Assembly (NCBI GenBank): GCA_946800325.1 | Contig: OX326956.1 | Coordinates: 25,084,356 to 25,148,355 of the forward strand | DNA from: Luzula sylvatica | Taxonomy: Eukaryota; Streptophyta; Magnoliopsida; Poales; Juncaceae | DNA: 64,000 nucleotides | Direction of reading: 5' to 3' | In this document: positions 22,220 to 34,529 of the stretch, in pieces | Numbering within the stretch: the stretch's first letter is position 1 | Layout: each line of letters begins with the position of its first letter | The notes under the pieces: model-generated | What the model saw: the letters and a program-made list of their open reading frames with translations, nothing else | What the model was told of the DNA's origin: nothing | The model's database searches: none | Position numbers and translations under genes: made by a program

Positions 22220-23640
22220 GGCAAGAAAAATAAAATTATTGAACCAGAAAAATTTACCATGTATAACCCTAAAACCTACATAAGAGCCTTTTCTAGGGTT
22301 AGTTCATTTCTGGTTTGGCGCGAGCTCGCTTTCAGGTCTCCTTCGTTTCTCTTCTATGAAGGAGCAGACTCCAACGCTTCGATTAAGAGCCACGACCGTC
22401 TCAATTAAATCTCCAGCAACCAACCTACATAAATAAAAAATATTAGATAAAAAATGAATTAATCTTCTAAAATAATCAAAAGAAATAAATTAAAAAAGTT
22501 ACAAATATATTGATAAATGAATTCAATAATTACCGAATTAAGTTGGAGAAGTTCTCTCCCGTGTGCCCGCGAATTAAACTGGAGAAGTCCTCTCCCACGT
22601 GCCCGCCACCCATCCAGGCCCCTCAGCCCTTTTATCTGAAAAACAGAAACCAAAGGGCATTTTCGTAAATTTTTCGAAACAAATCTAAAATATAAAAAAT
22701 AAAAACTAATATACCGTGTCCTATTGATTGACGATGCTTGTACCGCAGTTCCATGAGCCACAACATCCTCGTCCATTTTATCTGAAAAACAATGAAGAAA
22801 GGGCATTTTCGTAATTTTTTCAAATCAAAAGCTAAAATATACTAAATTGAAACTAATATACTGAAATTCAAATTGAAACTGCAGAAATTTCTACCAGCCT
22901 GGTACCGGTACCAATTGAAATGACCGCGACTTCTGTTGCAAGGTCGCTGGAATTCTATTTCTCGCAATTACAACCCTGAATATAGAAAGATCAAAAATGT
23001 GAAATGAACTGTATTTTGAAAACTGCATTCATTAGCAATAAGTGTGTATACATGAAAATGAAACGGTTACAAAAAATTGAAGCAAAATACGCCTCAACAA
23101 AAGCATCACCAAATTATACGCAGCGGCATTATGACCGGATCCAATAAGAAAATCGATTTCTCCACACAATACTCACTTTTGTATGGCAACCTAAATTGAA
23201 TCAAGAAAAGAAAATTGAAGTCAATCTTCAAATTAGTAGCCCAAAATACAAACAAATCATTCCCAATTGTTTTTTTCAAACAATAGTTGACAGAAAATGA
23301 AGAACTAAAAGCCCTAGTTAGAACATAAATACCTAAATCCTCAAACCCCAAGTCGAGATAAGTAATCAGAAAAGCAAACATGTTCGAAATCAGTGGAAGA
23401 ATGGCCGTCGGCTTCGTCATCACTCGTCGTGACTGCCGTTTCGTCTCGTTTTCTGCGCGAGGGTTTCACAGCGATTCGCCCTTCGAAGCAGGGTAAGAAG
23501 CAAGCTAGAAAGAATTATCAGGTGATGCGGCTGCTGCCATGTCCATGGCCGTCGGTTTCTCCCTTCGATTTTGCCCTTTTTCGTGAGAAAATTCGTCCTT
23601 GTGTCGCCTCCTCCGCTGGTCGGTAGCCTGTTTTCTCTAC
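22220..23640 (-). other. Exon-like, unidentified decayed sequence
   Basis: Several GC-richer islands bounded by plausible splice sites on the minus strand occur near 22300-22430, 22530-22640, 22730-22790 and 22880-22980. None translates into a family I recognise. Two copies of an intron-like piece, each with CAGATAAAA at an acceptor and AAATGCCCTTT upstream, show a local duplication. A 34-bp tandem duplication (CGGGCACGTGGGAGAGGACT and its neighbour) lies at about 22545-22610. It probably belongs with the DA1-like and cysteine-synthase fragments as captured gene debris. Confidence 0.35.
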
Positions 23641-23864
23641 GTCACAATGTATAGAGGGCTGCTCTCCTTTCTCTCTCGCCAAAATTCGCAAAACCCTAGA
23701 TACAATCGAAAAATCGCGAGATACGTGAATTTATTTAGAGAAGCAATACAGTAACTGCTACAGTACTTCGACGTGGAAGCTGGATTTTACGGCCCAATGT
23801 TACCGATTAGAACTATTATAAATTATAATTAAATAAATAAATATATATATATATATATATATAT

Positions 23865-24378
23865 GACTAGACTCAATGACCAACATTCTTACTTGGCCAA
23901 CAACGCTTATTTTTCAAAATATAAAGATGAAAATTAAATCTTAACCGTATAAATGTTATCTATATCATCTAGATATGTTGTAAAATAAATTTTGTATCAT
24001 TTGAATTTTTCTATGTAACAAAATCAATAACAAATTTTCACAACCGTCCATTTCGGTAAAATATTAGATTTCAATGAAGAAAAACTCGAAACATAGTAAA
24101 ATTTTATCCTAACCCTATCTATATAACTTAAATAAAATCCAATGTAAAAAATTCGAATTTTAAAATTTATTTCATGAAGAATCATGTCGTAAATGTTATT
24201 GACCGTTAATATTTTTACGTATCATGATGAATATGATAGATTTTTTTATTTTTCATAAAATTGAATCTATAACATTCTCAAGTGATATTGATTACATCGA
24301 TACGGTTCAAATTTAATTTTCATTCATATATTGTGAGAAATAAGCGTTGTTGGCCGCGTTGGCCATTGAGCCAAGCCC
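23865..24378. mobile_element. MITE family A, full copy 2
   Basis: It begins GACTAGACTCAATGACCAAC and ends with the inverse of GGGCTTGGCTCAATGGCC. Its interior aligns with 17527-18067 in the same orientation, including AACCGTATA, CATCTAGATA and CCATTTCGGTAAA. TA repeats flank it. Confidence 0.83.
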
Positions 24379-25113
24379 ATATATATATATTCAATAAGTA
24401 GCTAATACATAATTCGGAATGCTTAACCAATTATATCAAAACAAGTTCAAAGAGCTGCCTGCAAGGTCATTCCAGTGAAGGGTCTTATTTACCCACATTT
24501 TACTTTTAGACTCAAGGGTGTGTAATATATTTGTGTCTTGAATTATATTCAGTTTAATCTATGATATGTGGTTAAATTTAAATAATTGATTAATTATTGA
24601 TTTTTTATAATTATAATTTATTTGTAGATATTTATGTATTTATTATTTTGCAACATATTATAATCATTTTGAATAGACTACATCATCTTACATTATTGAC
24701 GTAAACTATTACTTTAATTATTCGGTGCGATAAAGCTCGAGACATCGGTAACATCTCCGGAGTCATATTGGATGATTCCTACTATGAGGCATAGGGAAGA
24801 CAATGGGGAGGGATTCAGAGGAGGGGAATGGAATAAAAACTGAATCATCAAAGTTTTTATCATGACCATTTCCGTCAATTCCTCCTCTATTTAGGATTAT
24901 AAGCCAATTAACTCAGTGCCGATTTTCAAATCGGTACCACAACTCAAGAAAGAATCCTGGAGATACTATTCCGGTTCGTCTTCGCGAATTAACTATGGTG
25001 ATCACTTTGTGCGAATTGCCAGTAAGGAATTTGATTGTATGTCCTCTCGACGATTTACGACGTTACGAAACAAGCTCACGGTGGTTCAGGTCCCACCTTA
25101 GCTTGAGGGGGGT
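24379..25113. other. HLB1-downstream duplicate block followed by copia remnant
   Basis: 24379-24480 (ATTCAATAAGTAGCTAATAC onward) matches 25712-25800 and looks like the continuation of 17445-17521, now separated by about 6.9 kb. From about 24720 the sequence is more GC-balanced and ends GCTTGAGGGGGG, a polypurine-like tract directly before an LTR, so it is probably the tail of a copia internal region. No domain is readable. Confidence 0.45.
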
Positions 25114-25362
25114 TGTTAGGAATGTAATGGAGACATTCCTCACTGGATCTAACGGAGATGTTAGTGAGTATGAAGTTTAGTATTAAGTAATTAGAGTTGT
25201 GAGATCAACGATTATGATTAATAGATTTTGGATATCATTGATTAGGAAGGTTTAGTTAATTATATAAATAAGTTTTCTTGTAAATTATTCTTATCAAGTT
25301 AATACAACATTATTTTCTTAATTTTTGTACATAAATTTATTATTGTATATATTTCTACAACA
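25114..25362 (+). mobile_element. Copia-like LTR remnant
   Basis: A 249-bp stretch starts TGTTAGGAATGTAATGG and ends TTTCTACAACA, with TATATAAATAAG inside as a TATA-like box. The purine-rich tract just upstream fits a 3' LTR. No second LTR or target duplication was found, so the rest of the element has been lost. Confidence 0.6.
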
Positions 25363-25413
25363 AAATGTCAGATAATGTTGAATTATAGGGAGGGTGGGTA
25401 GGTAAGAGAACTT

Positions 25414-25555
25414 GTGTTGCATGAATACGTTCATACGGCGATACGGCGACGCGTATCGGATACGACGATACGAAAATTTAACATATGATTTATGATACGA
25501 TATAGATACGGCGATACGGGTAAATTTGGTTTTTTGAAGTATTCGCGCAACATAG
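25414..25555. mobile_element. Small hAT-like MITE, 142 bp
   Basis: The flank AAGAGAACTT is duplicated at 25404-25413 and 25556-25565. Ends GTGTTGCATGAATAC and the inverse of TATGTTGCGCGAATAC are similar. The body is a cluster of GATACGG/CGATACG repeats. The duplication is 8-10 bp depending on where the ends are set. Confidence 0.65.
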
Positions 25556-25904
25556 AAGAGAACTTAATTTGTAATTCCTCCCTTGGAAGTTTATTAAATT
25601 TGAAGATATAAGCAAATTGATCCCTCTAGATCTCATTTACATGACTGGCCGTGTTTATATGAATTACACATAGTAAAATGTCATAAATGATAAAACATAC
25701 GGAAATTACATATATTCAATCAGTAGCCAATAACACAATTTGGAATGCAAACGACATTACAATGAATGGTTTATATTTACTCATATTCTTATTTTGGTCT
25801 TAATTTTGTATAAATTTCTCGTGTCATGTTATCGTAATTATTTCAACTATTAAATTATAATATATGACCATACTTAGACCATTCATCAATTATTGAATTT
25901 TTTG

Positions 25905-25946
25905 TAACGAGAGATTAGGGATGGGTGGTTGATGTGATAAGGTTAA
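25905..25946 (+). pseudogene. HLB1 last-exon copy, left part (split by a MULE)
   Basis: GAGATTAGGGATGGGTGG and the following bases match the start of HLB1 exon 14 (16183-16215) with several substitutions and a lost base that breaks the frame. The match stops exactly at the MULE insertion site and resumes at 34366. Confidence 0.78.
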
Positions 25947-26529
25947 GGGGCAATTTTTTTTATGTCCCTCTTAAACCTCAAAATAATAAATTTATCCCTC
26001 CAAAACTACAAATATCAAATTTATCCCTCAAAATTTAATTTATATCAAATATATCCAAAATTAACACTTTCCATTAACTTTAACAGAAAATATGTAAAAA
26101 GACAATCATACCCTCGCATACTTTCTCTTCACCACTGCAGTTCTGCATAACTCCACGATGAACACCCTATAATCCATGCCACGTGATCTATGGACTGGCG
26201 ATGGCTCATGACACCAAGCTAAGCTCAATGATACTCCATCTCCTCTCATAGCAATAGCATGTTCTTGGTCCTTCCGAGATAACTCTAGAGTCGACAAGAT
26301 GGTGATTCTGACGAAACCCTTTTAAACCTAATTTAAAAATTAACTGGCGACGTTGGCGACCAAGCTTCGAATCCCGAGTTGGCGATTTCTCTGAATCATA
26401 GCGACATCTTCGCTGAATCTCTAATTCGCTGAAGCTGGTGAAGCTCGCCTTGCTGACGCGGTCGATTGGAAGGCTGGCACAAGTACAGTGACGTGGTAAT
26501 TATCCATCGAAATTTTGAAATTTCAATAT

Positions 26530-28580
26530 TCAGGTAAAAAACGACATACCAGAAGTGATGGAGAGTTTCTACAATAACAACATCCAATTAAAGTCCATTA
26601 ATAAAGCCGCCATAATATTACTCCCAAAAAAGGATGATGCAAGTGGGGTGGGAGATTATAGACCAATTAGTATTATCTCCACTCCAATTAAGCTCATAAC
26701 GAAATTGTTGGCCACGCGAATACAACCACTAATGCCATTACTCATTCACAAATGTCAAGCCGCATTCATAAAAGGTCGATCTATCACCGAATTATTCCTA
26801 ACATCAAGGGAAATTTTAAATTTCTATCACAAGGCAAAAATTCCATCGTTAATGATAAAAATCGATTTTAAAAAGGCGTTCAATAATGTGTCATGGGATT
26901 TTTTAACACAAACATTGCAAGCAAGAAATTTCCCTACCAAATGGATAGATTGAATTCTAAATATACTTAACTCATCTAGTTCGTCCATACAATCCAATGG
27001 GATTAGAGGCCCTTACATTACACACCGGAGAGGGTTAAGACAAGGGGACCCTCTATCACCACTCCTATTCACAATTGCGGTTGATGTGTTGCAAAAAATG
27101 ATTACTAAGTTGACGCCGATTCTTTCGAGTCCCGTAGTGTTCGCCCCTTCAACGTTACAATATGCGGACGATACCGTATTCTTTGTAGAAGCTCACCCAG
27201 ATAACATTAAAATAATTATGCACACAATTTCCCTTTTTTCACAAATATCGGGACTTGAAATTAATTGGACAAAAAGCGGCTTTACTCCCATAGCCATACC
27301 CGAGCAACTTCATGGTCACATGGAGTATCTAACGGGGTGCGGTAAGAAGAATTTCCCAATAACCTATCTCGGCATGCCTTTAACAATCAAGAAGCCCTCC
27401 AAACTCATATTTAAACCCCTAATCGAAAAAATTAGAAGGAAAATAAATAATTGGAAAAATAGGTTCCTAACTTTAGGGGGGCGGTTCACTCTCCTTAAAG
27501 CGGTTCTAGGACCACTTCCAAATTATTTTATGCAAGCTATGCTTATCCCAATTGGAGTGGTAGATGAAATCAACAAACTATCAAGGGCTTTCTTTTGGAA
27601 AGGACGAGAAAAGATTTTAGGGGGACATTGCCTCATCAATTGGGCAAAAATTTGTTTGCCAAAATTACACGGGGGTCTTGGGGTCACTAATCTCGCAATT
27701 CAAAACAAAGCATTGGTGATAAAATGGCTTTTTATAATTGACAATGAGAGAGACTCTCAATGGGCAACGACACTATTTAGTCTATATAATATCCAAAATG
27801 CGGAGGATATCCTAACAATCTGACCATCCCTCACTTCTTTCTTTATGAAAAACCTACAAGAGCTCATGCCACTTTACATATCATTGAAAGGGTTGATTGA
27901 AAAAAGAAGTGTGACAACATCGAGCTCTCCGGAGCACATCGCGAGATATCCCACAAGCCAAGTCTATGGTCGCATCTCGCACCCGGGGTTGGAATGTAGA
28001 TGGACGCCAATCTTGATGCGAGCAAAAGCACCCCTCAAAGTCAAAATCTTCGGGTGGCTCCTACTTAACAACCGGATCCTAATGATGGATAATCTAATTA
28101 AGAGAGGTTGGTCACATGATTCATCTTGTACGCTTTGCACACACCTCACTGAAACGGCTCTTCACCTCTTTGTGGAGTGTCCTTTTGCGCGACATATATG
28201 GAGCCTCATCGAACCTAACGCCTCACTCCTCGCCGATTGTCCGACTTCCTTTTGGTGGAAGACTAGACTCCCCAAATCTTCGGAGGAGGCCAAAGCATGG
28301 GACATAAAGTGGCTAGCGTGCTCATGGACGTTGTGGAAGGAGCGCAATAATAGAATCTTCCAAAGAAAAGGTCGCATGCATGACCTCATTTTGAGCGCCG
28401 TTAAAGACCTCATACATGTATGGAGTCTAAATTTATAAGGTCGAGTAGAGAATCCGTTAAAGACCTCATACTAGTCGGGTGTTGTAATTATTGTAAACCT
28501 TTCTTTTTTCCTCTTTCGTTATTTATAAAAAAGTTCGGACCGAGCGCGTATCGCGCTTGCCGTTCACTCAAAAAAAAAAA
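26530..28580 (+). mobile_element. 5'-truncated LINE (non-LTR retrotransposon), ORF2 remnant
   Basis: One reading frame runs from about 26530 to 28438 with two in-frame TGA codons, at 26953 and 27821. Reverse-transcriptase motifs are visible: DYRPISIISTPIKLI, AAFIKGRSI, RRGLRQGDPLSPLLF and the catalytic QYADDTVFF (about 27156-27185). A zinc-binding reverse-transcriptase-associated domain follows (PLKVKIFGWLLL, then CTLCTHLTETALHLFVEC). The endonuclease domain and ORF1 are missing. It ends in a short A tract at 28569-28580. Both stops sit where Trp is plausible, so each can be explained by one G-to-A change. It cannot make a full protein. Confidence 0.92.
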
Positions 28581-29339
28581 ATTATCCCATCTAAACTTGT
28601 ATCATTCTTTTCGTTGACAACCACCAGCTCTATCTCGCAATCCACCATACATGCTTGAATAAGGAGTGACATACAGATGAAAACCAAGAGAGGTGGAGAG
28701 AAAGACATGTTAGAGGTGTGGGAGATGGAGAGCTGAGGCGCGAAGAAGAGAAAGTTTCTCTTTTACTCGACGAGATAGTTGATCGAACATTTCTAGCTCG
28801 AGTTTAGGTTTTGGTTTGTTGTTGCTCGGTTCTCAGAAAGAATGTCTACGGTTAGAGAGAGAAGGTTTAATTGAAAACAACTTAAGAGGGTAATATGGTC
28901 ATTTAAATAAATATTTATGATTTAATTAGATTTTAAAGTTTAAATCACAATTAACTTAACGGAAGTTTGACAGATTGGTTATATTTGATATTTGCCAATT
29001 TTATTTGAATAAATTTGATACAAATTGTATTAAGAAGGGATATATATCACTACAACACATATGGACTATTGGGGCAGCCAAAACTGACCCAACAAGACCT
29101 CAAAACTGTCCCTATAGGTTACTGGGTCGGTGAGGCGACCCTAAATGGGTGTCCCTAAAAGCTGCGTTCCTGTCAGGGGCGGGCCGACCCTATAACGTTT
29201 TTGGGGCGGTATTTAATGGGGCGGGCCGACCCCATAACCATCAGTCAATTCACAGCAGAAATAGCACTGTCAGTACTGACGCGTCAGCTAATGGGGCTGG
29301 CCGACCCTAATAGTATTTATTAATATTTTTTTAATTTCG

Positions 29340-29381
<42 letters not shown>

Positions 29382-30234
29382 GATACATATATTTTTTTAA
29401 ATCCATGATACAAAATACACAAACATATATTTCTTGATAATACAAAATACACAAACATATACTTTCCGACGATACAAATTACAAATTACAAACACACATC
29501 AATAGCAAAAAGTATATTAACCCATCAGTAGCAAAAAGTATATCAATAACAAATTACATATATTTTCCGACGATACGAATTACAAATATAAAATCAAATT
29601 ACAAATTATAAATTAGCACCTCCCTCCATGGCCCCTCAGTAGCCAACCATCATCCTCATCATCTTTCAATTAACCCATCTATTCCTAAAATAAAACACAA
29701 ACAATTAATAAAGAAGAATTTATATTTTTACCATTCTAAAACCCAAAATATTACATTAATCATTCGAAATATAAAAACATCATATTTATCCTTAGGTAAT
29801 AATTTCAAAAAGAAAAAATTATCAGAAAACTGAAAAACGATTTTGTAAAATGTTATATAAAAATGATTAGTACTATAATTTCAAAATAAATTAATAGAAG
29901 TATTTAACAAAAAATCTGTGAAGAGATACTTAATTAAAACCCTAAAAAAATATTTGAAAACAACAAAAAAGCAATGAAAAAATCAGTAAAAAAAATTGAT
30001 ATAACAAAGTCCATAAGAAAACAAAAAATATTTAATTATATTTATTATTAAATTAAATACTTAATATATTAAACTTATACTAAATATACTAAAATTCAGT
30101 AAAAGATTTGATAGCCCAAAATTCATAAAGAAAAACTAAACATAAATATTTAATTATATATATATTCTCTGCCTCTGTAGAGTGAGCCAAATTGAGCAAA
30201 ATATCAACCTTGATGAGCGGGTTTTTGGCGTGTT

Positions 30235-30459
30235 TTAATTATATATATTTGGAACCCTAGTTTCATCACCCATGTTTGAATTTAAATGAGTAGAGAGAGA
30301 GGAAAAAATTTGAGTTTGAAGTTGAGGTTCGTCTTGATCTTCTTGTGTCGGTTCCTTGTTCTTCTTAGAACTCTTGTTCCTTCTTTCGATTTCTTTGACA
30401 AAGGGAAGTAATTCTCCTTTTCGTGATCTTGTGTTGTGCATAAAGCTTTCTTCTTTCAC
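30235..30459 (-). pseudogene. Gag N-terminal fragment of the gypsy element
   Basis: The frame contains NTRSRKGELLPFVKEIERR, a motif typical of the Gag start in Athila/Tat-type elements (TRS...LLPF..EIER). It runs 74 codons and ends just before the 3' LTR remnant, where the deletion joined unrelated sequence. It lacks the capsid core, zinc knuckle and all pol domains, so it has no function expected. Confidence 0.65.
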
Positions 30460-30550
30460 CTAGATTGTCACAAAAGAAACAAAGAAGTGAGTAAACAATG
30501 TAATGAATTTTAAATCTCAAATTTCGATCTAAAATATTGACTTAAACACC

Positions 30551-30570
30551 GCTCTCCGGCAGCGGCGCCA
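30551..30570 (-). other. tRNA-Asp primer-binding site
   Basis: On the minus strand it reads TGGCGCCGCTGCCGGAGAGC, starting 2 nt inside the 5' LTR. The inverse 3' end of plant tRNA-Asp(GUC), as I recall it, is TGGCGCCGTTGCCGGGG, a 15/17 match. This fixes the element's orientation. Confidence 0.8.
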
Positions 30571-30753
30571 TTTGATGAGCGGGTTTTTGGCGTGTTTTAA
30601 TATGTTGTTGTGTTAAAACCCCGAACAATCAACAAAATTTGTAATCTATGTTTGTACAGTGGCAAATGTATAGATTCGTTCCACGGGGAGCAATTGCGTC
30701 AAAATTTGGATCAAAAATGGACTAGAAATAACAAAGGAGATTCACAGAAGATA

Positions 30754-31095
30754 GTCCGTTACAACGGAATTAAGGTCCGTTACAACGGACATTAGGGTTA
30801 TGGCTAACGTAGAGATTGATGTGAACGTCCGTTATAACGGAAGTAGTTCCGTTACAACGAAAGTGGCAGTCCGTCACAACGGACAGAGGTAGCGTTATAA
30901 CGGATTGGTTGATCCGTTACAACGAACTCGTATGTCCGTTACAACGCACTAGAATGAGTGATATTGAATGCTTTTTCTCGCTGGTCCGTTACAACGGAAG
31001 TAAAGTGCGTTACAACGGAGTACCAACAGACTGAAAGTCAGGTACAAACCGAAATGTCCGTTACAACGCAAGTTGAGTTTCGTTACAACGGAACT
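30754..31095. repeat. Twelve dispersed TCCGTTACAACGGA near-palindromes in the gypsy LTR
   Basis: About twelve copies of a 14-bp near-palindrome (TCCGTTACAACGGA, TCCGTTATAACGGA and one- or two-base variants) lie in 340 bp with irregular 5-50 bp spacing. Each half contains AACGG/CCGTT, the core bound by MYB-type factors (CNGTTR; the MSA core AACGG). They lie in the inferred transcribed leader part of the LTR. Confidence 0.9.
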
Positions 31096-31721
31096 TGTTC
31101 TGGATTTCGAAATTGTAATTTGAATTGAGGATTGAATTGAAGGTTTGTTTTGAGATTGAACTAAGGGAGATTTAAACTAAATTCAAGGCAGTAATTAAAA
31201 GTAAGAGATCAAGTAAAAACACCAACAAAGATTTGATTCAAGTAAACAAAAACTAAAGATTCATTAAACCGAGAATTCTTTACACAAATCCAATTCAAAT
31301 TTAAACTACAAGAATTACAAGAAAGGAAAGAAAACACCTAGAGAGATGAAGTGAGCTCCGAGTCTCGTCTTGGATGCCTTCCTTGTTGTTTTGAGATGCT
31401 AGTGAGCTAGACAACTCGCACAACACGTTCCTTTCGTACCAATTCACCCGCCAATAGAAGAGAGCTTCGTACCGGTTGAGTGAACTCGAGATTGCAAGAA
31501 GTCCAATTGGAAGAAAGCTCCCGAGTGGAATAGAGAATGCTCGACTCCTTGCTTGCGTGGATTCGGATGAAGAAATCTCCACCTCAATCCTCGCAACTCG
31601 ATCTTCGTCGAAGTGTAAACCGATTCACCGAATGAAGTGAGCTTCTATTCGGTGATCGATTTTAGAAAATTATCGTTCGTATTTGCAATTCTTGCGTGTT
31701 CTTGAAGGTTCTTGGACTTGC

Positions 31722-31836
<115 letters not shown>

Positions 31837-34365
31837 GGCGTAAAAGAGCGTACCCAAAGTCGTGGCTCTTTTGGTCTTATTTATAGCACTCACGGAGTCT
31901 TCTTATTGGCCACGAGTTGGTGAAGAGGATTGAGGGTAATGAGGTAATTTCCACCAAAGGTAGGTGGGCTGGATAAGGGCTAAGGATTGAGTGGTTTTCG
32001 TGTAAACTTTTGTGTAAGTTTTCATCATGATAATTGTTTGCCTCCCGTCTCATTCATGTACCGAATATATAGGTGTAATATATCGTTTTCACTCCTCTTG
32101 ACGTGTTGGAGACAACTACATTCTCCAAATTCCCAGAAATTCCTTCTAATACATGTGATTAAGCAATAAAACACATTTAGTGAAGAATTATTCATGTTAT
32201 CTCAAATATGATTAATAAAGTATATAGAATTGTTCTTCACAAGGGCTAAAATCCCCAATTTAAGCATTAAATTTGTGCCTTATTTGCCTCACATCAAACC
32301 TTAAAACTTAATTCTCAGTACAAAAAACAGTAAACCCTAATTCAGTAAGAGAGAGAGAGAAAGAAATCAGTCGAGAAGTACGAGAGAGAGAAAGAAATTA
32401 CCGCAAAGAGAGAAATCATGCGAGAAGAGAGAATATAGAGCGTACGAGCCGATCGTCTAGCTGTTTGTCGAAAACTGGGGCATCCATATCCTTATTGAAA
32501 AGAACAGCAAATATTACTACTTAAAACAGTTTTAAAAAAATAAATTAGAAGATTAACCTTAGTCCAAAAGAAATTTTTCGAAAAACTAACGTCTCTCCTC
32601 TCCTCTCCTCGGCTCGTCTAGCTTCCCAACGTCTCGCGTGAAATCATCTCACCACATAAACCGCTTCCTGCAGATTTGAAAAAAAAAAATTTAACCTCTA
32701 AATTAACCTCTAAATTAATAATTTAAATCGCAGTAAACCTATCCTAATAATTTAACTAAAAAACTAACTTGTTTCCTGCAGATTTCGAAGAACCTGCATT
32801 CAGTCCAAAAAATACATTAAAAATAACAGTTAAAACAAATCAATTTCATATCTAGTATAAATGCCTCTAATTAATGAATTTCAACCCTAATTAACAGTGA
32901 AAAAAAAAACAGTAAACAAGCATCTCAAAAATGATAAGCAAAAAAAACTCGTCTGCCAGAAAAAGAAGAACAAAAAAAAATTAATTTTCCAGTAAATAAA
33001 AACAGTAACAAAAATTGAAAAAAAAACCAAAAATATGAAGTACCTCAAAAAAAATACAAAAAGAAACAGTGAATAAATATTAAATAAAAGATTTAATAAA
33101 AATATTTAATAAAACCAAAATATTAAATACTTTTCAAAACAGTAAAAAAAAACCAGAAAATACATTTCTAAAATATTAATACTTTTCAAAAGTAAAAAAA
33201 AAATTAAAAAAAAAAGAACACAAAAAAATTCTATTTCAAAAACATCAAAAAATACAATAAAAAACGTTAGAAAAACCAGAAAATTTGTAATAAAAGTATC
33301 TAAAAAAATCATTTTGCGTAGTGAAACAAAAGAATAAGCAAAATATTTTGCCAATTTACCAAATTACCCCTTATTTTTCGAAAATTTGCAATAAAATCGA
33401 TGAAGAAAATAACACGAGAAATTGAGGCAGGAGAGAAAATAACCTTGAATAACACGAGAAAATAACACGAAAAATTACCCCTTATGTTTCGAAACAAAAT
33501 TTCAGATCTAGTATAAATTGAGGAATTAACAAATGAAATTACCTTGAATCGAAGTGAGAGAGCACGAGAGAGTGGCAGGAGAAGTTGAGAGAGAGCACGA
33601 GAGAGGGGCCATGTCTCGGTTTGTCGAAACGAAGAAAGAGAGCACGAGAGAGTGGCTGGGCTGTCATTTGTCGAATCGAAGAGAGAAAAAAGGAGAGAGT
33701 GGGAGGATTTGAGAGAGAGAGCACGAGAGAGACGGAAGGAAGATTTCTCGGCTCAACCCTAGCCGAGAAGAGCTTCCTCATAAACATACCCTGGAAGATA
33801 AGTGGGAGAGAGAGCGAGAAATGAGAAAGGGGAAAAAAGAGAGAGACGGGAATCGAGGGGTTATAAAGAGAGAGAGAGAGGGGAGAGGAGAGGGGGTAGG
33901 GACACGTCTCAGATTTTGGGTCGGGCAGATTTGGGGCGGGCCGACCCAAAAACACTATTGGGGCGGGTAGAGAGTAGGGGCGGGCAGCTGCAAAAGCTTT
34001 TGGGTCGGTTTGCTACAGGGGCGGGCAGCTGCAAGAGTTTATTGGGACGGGATTTGCTACAGGGGCGGGCGGACCCTGATTTTAGGGTCGGGCGGACCCA
34101 ATAAAAGGACGGCCCAAATAAATTATTGGGGCGGTTGGACCAAGTTGGGGCGGGCGGACCCAAAATTTTGAACAATCAGGGTCGGGCTGACCCTGTTCTG
34201 ACTGACCCAAAAGTCTTATTGGGGCCGGCCGACCCAATAATGAGTATATTTTAGGGGCGGCCCGACCCTAAAAGACACATGTGTGTGTAGTGTATGATAA
34301 TAATGATTTTAGAGGGACAAATTTGTTATTCAAGTGTTAAGCGAGGATACGAATGTAATTCCCCC

Positions 34366-34529
34366 TAAGATTAATATACACAATATATGTTAAGAGGGAA
34401 GAGTGATTTACTTACTGGAATTATTACCGGTTAATTTATGTTATATTTTGCATTAATACCCATGTATTATCAGGATTTGAGGAATTTTTTTATTTCGTTT
34501 CTTTTTTGTTTTATAAACTGAATTAATTG
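34366..34529 (+). pseudogene. HLB1 last-exon copy, right part plus 3' UTR
   Basis: TAAGATTAATATACACAATA onward matches HLB1 from 16210 through the stop-codon region and 3' UTR to about 16375, at roughly 85% identity by eye. Substitutions and small indels destroy the reading frame. A copia LTR starts at 34530 and ends the match. Confidence 0.88.

Noticed and set aside
30754..31095. CRISPR-like array
   Set aside because: The repeats are 14-bp near-palindromes with irregular spacers inside a plant LTR; nothing of a CRISPR locus is present.
33539..33955. 138-codon minus-strand frame in the CACTA element
   Set aside because: It is Ser/Leu/Pro-rich and translates GAGAGAGCACGAGAGAG repeats; no transposase motif.
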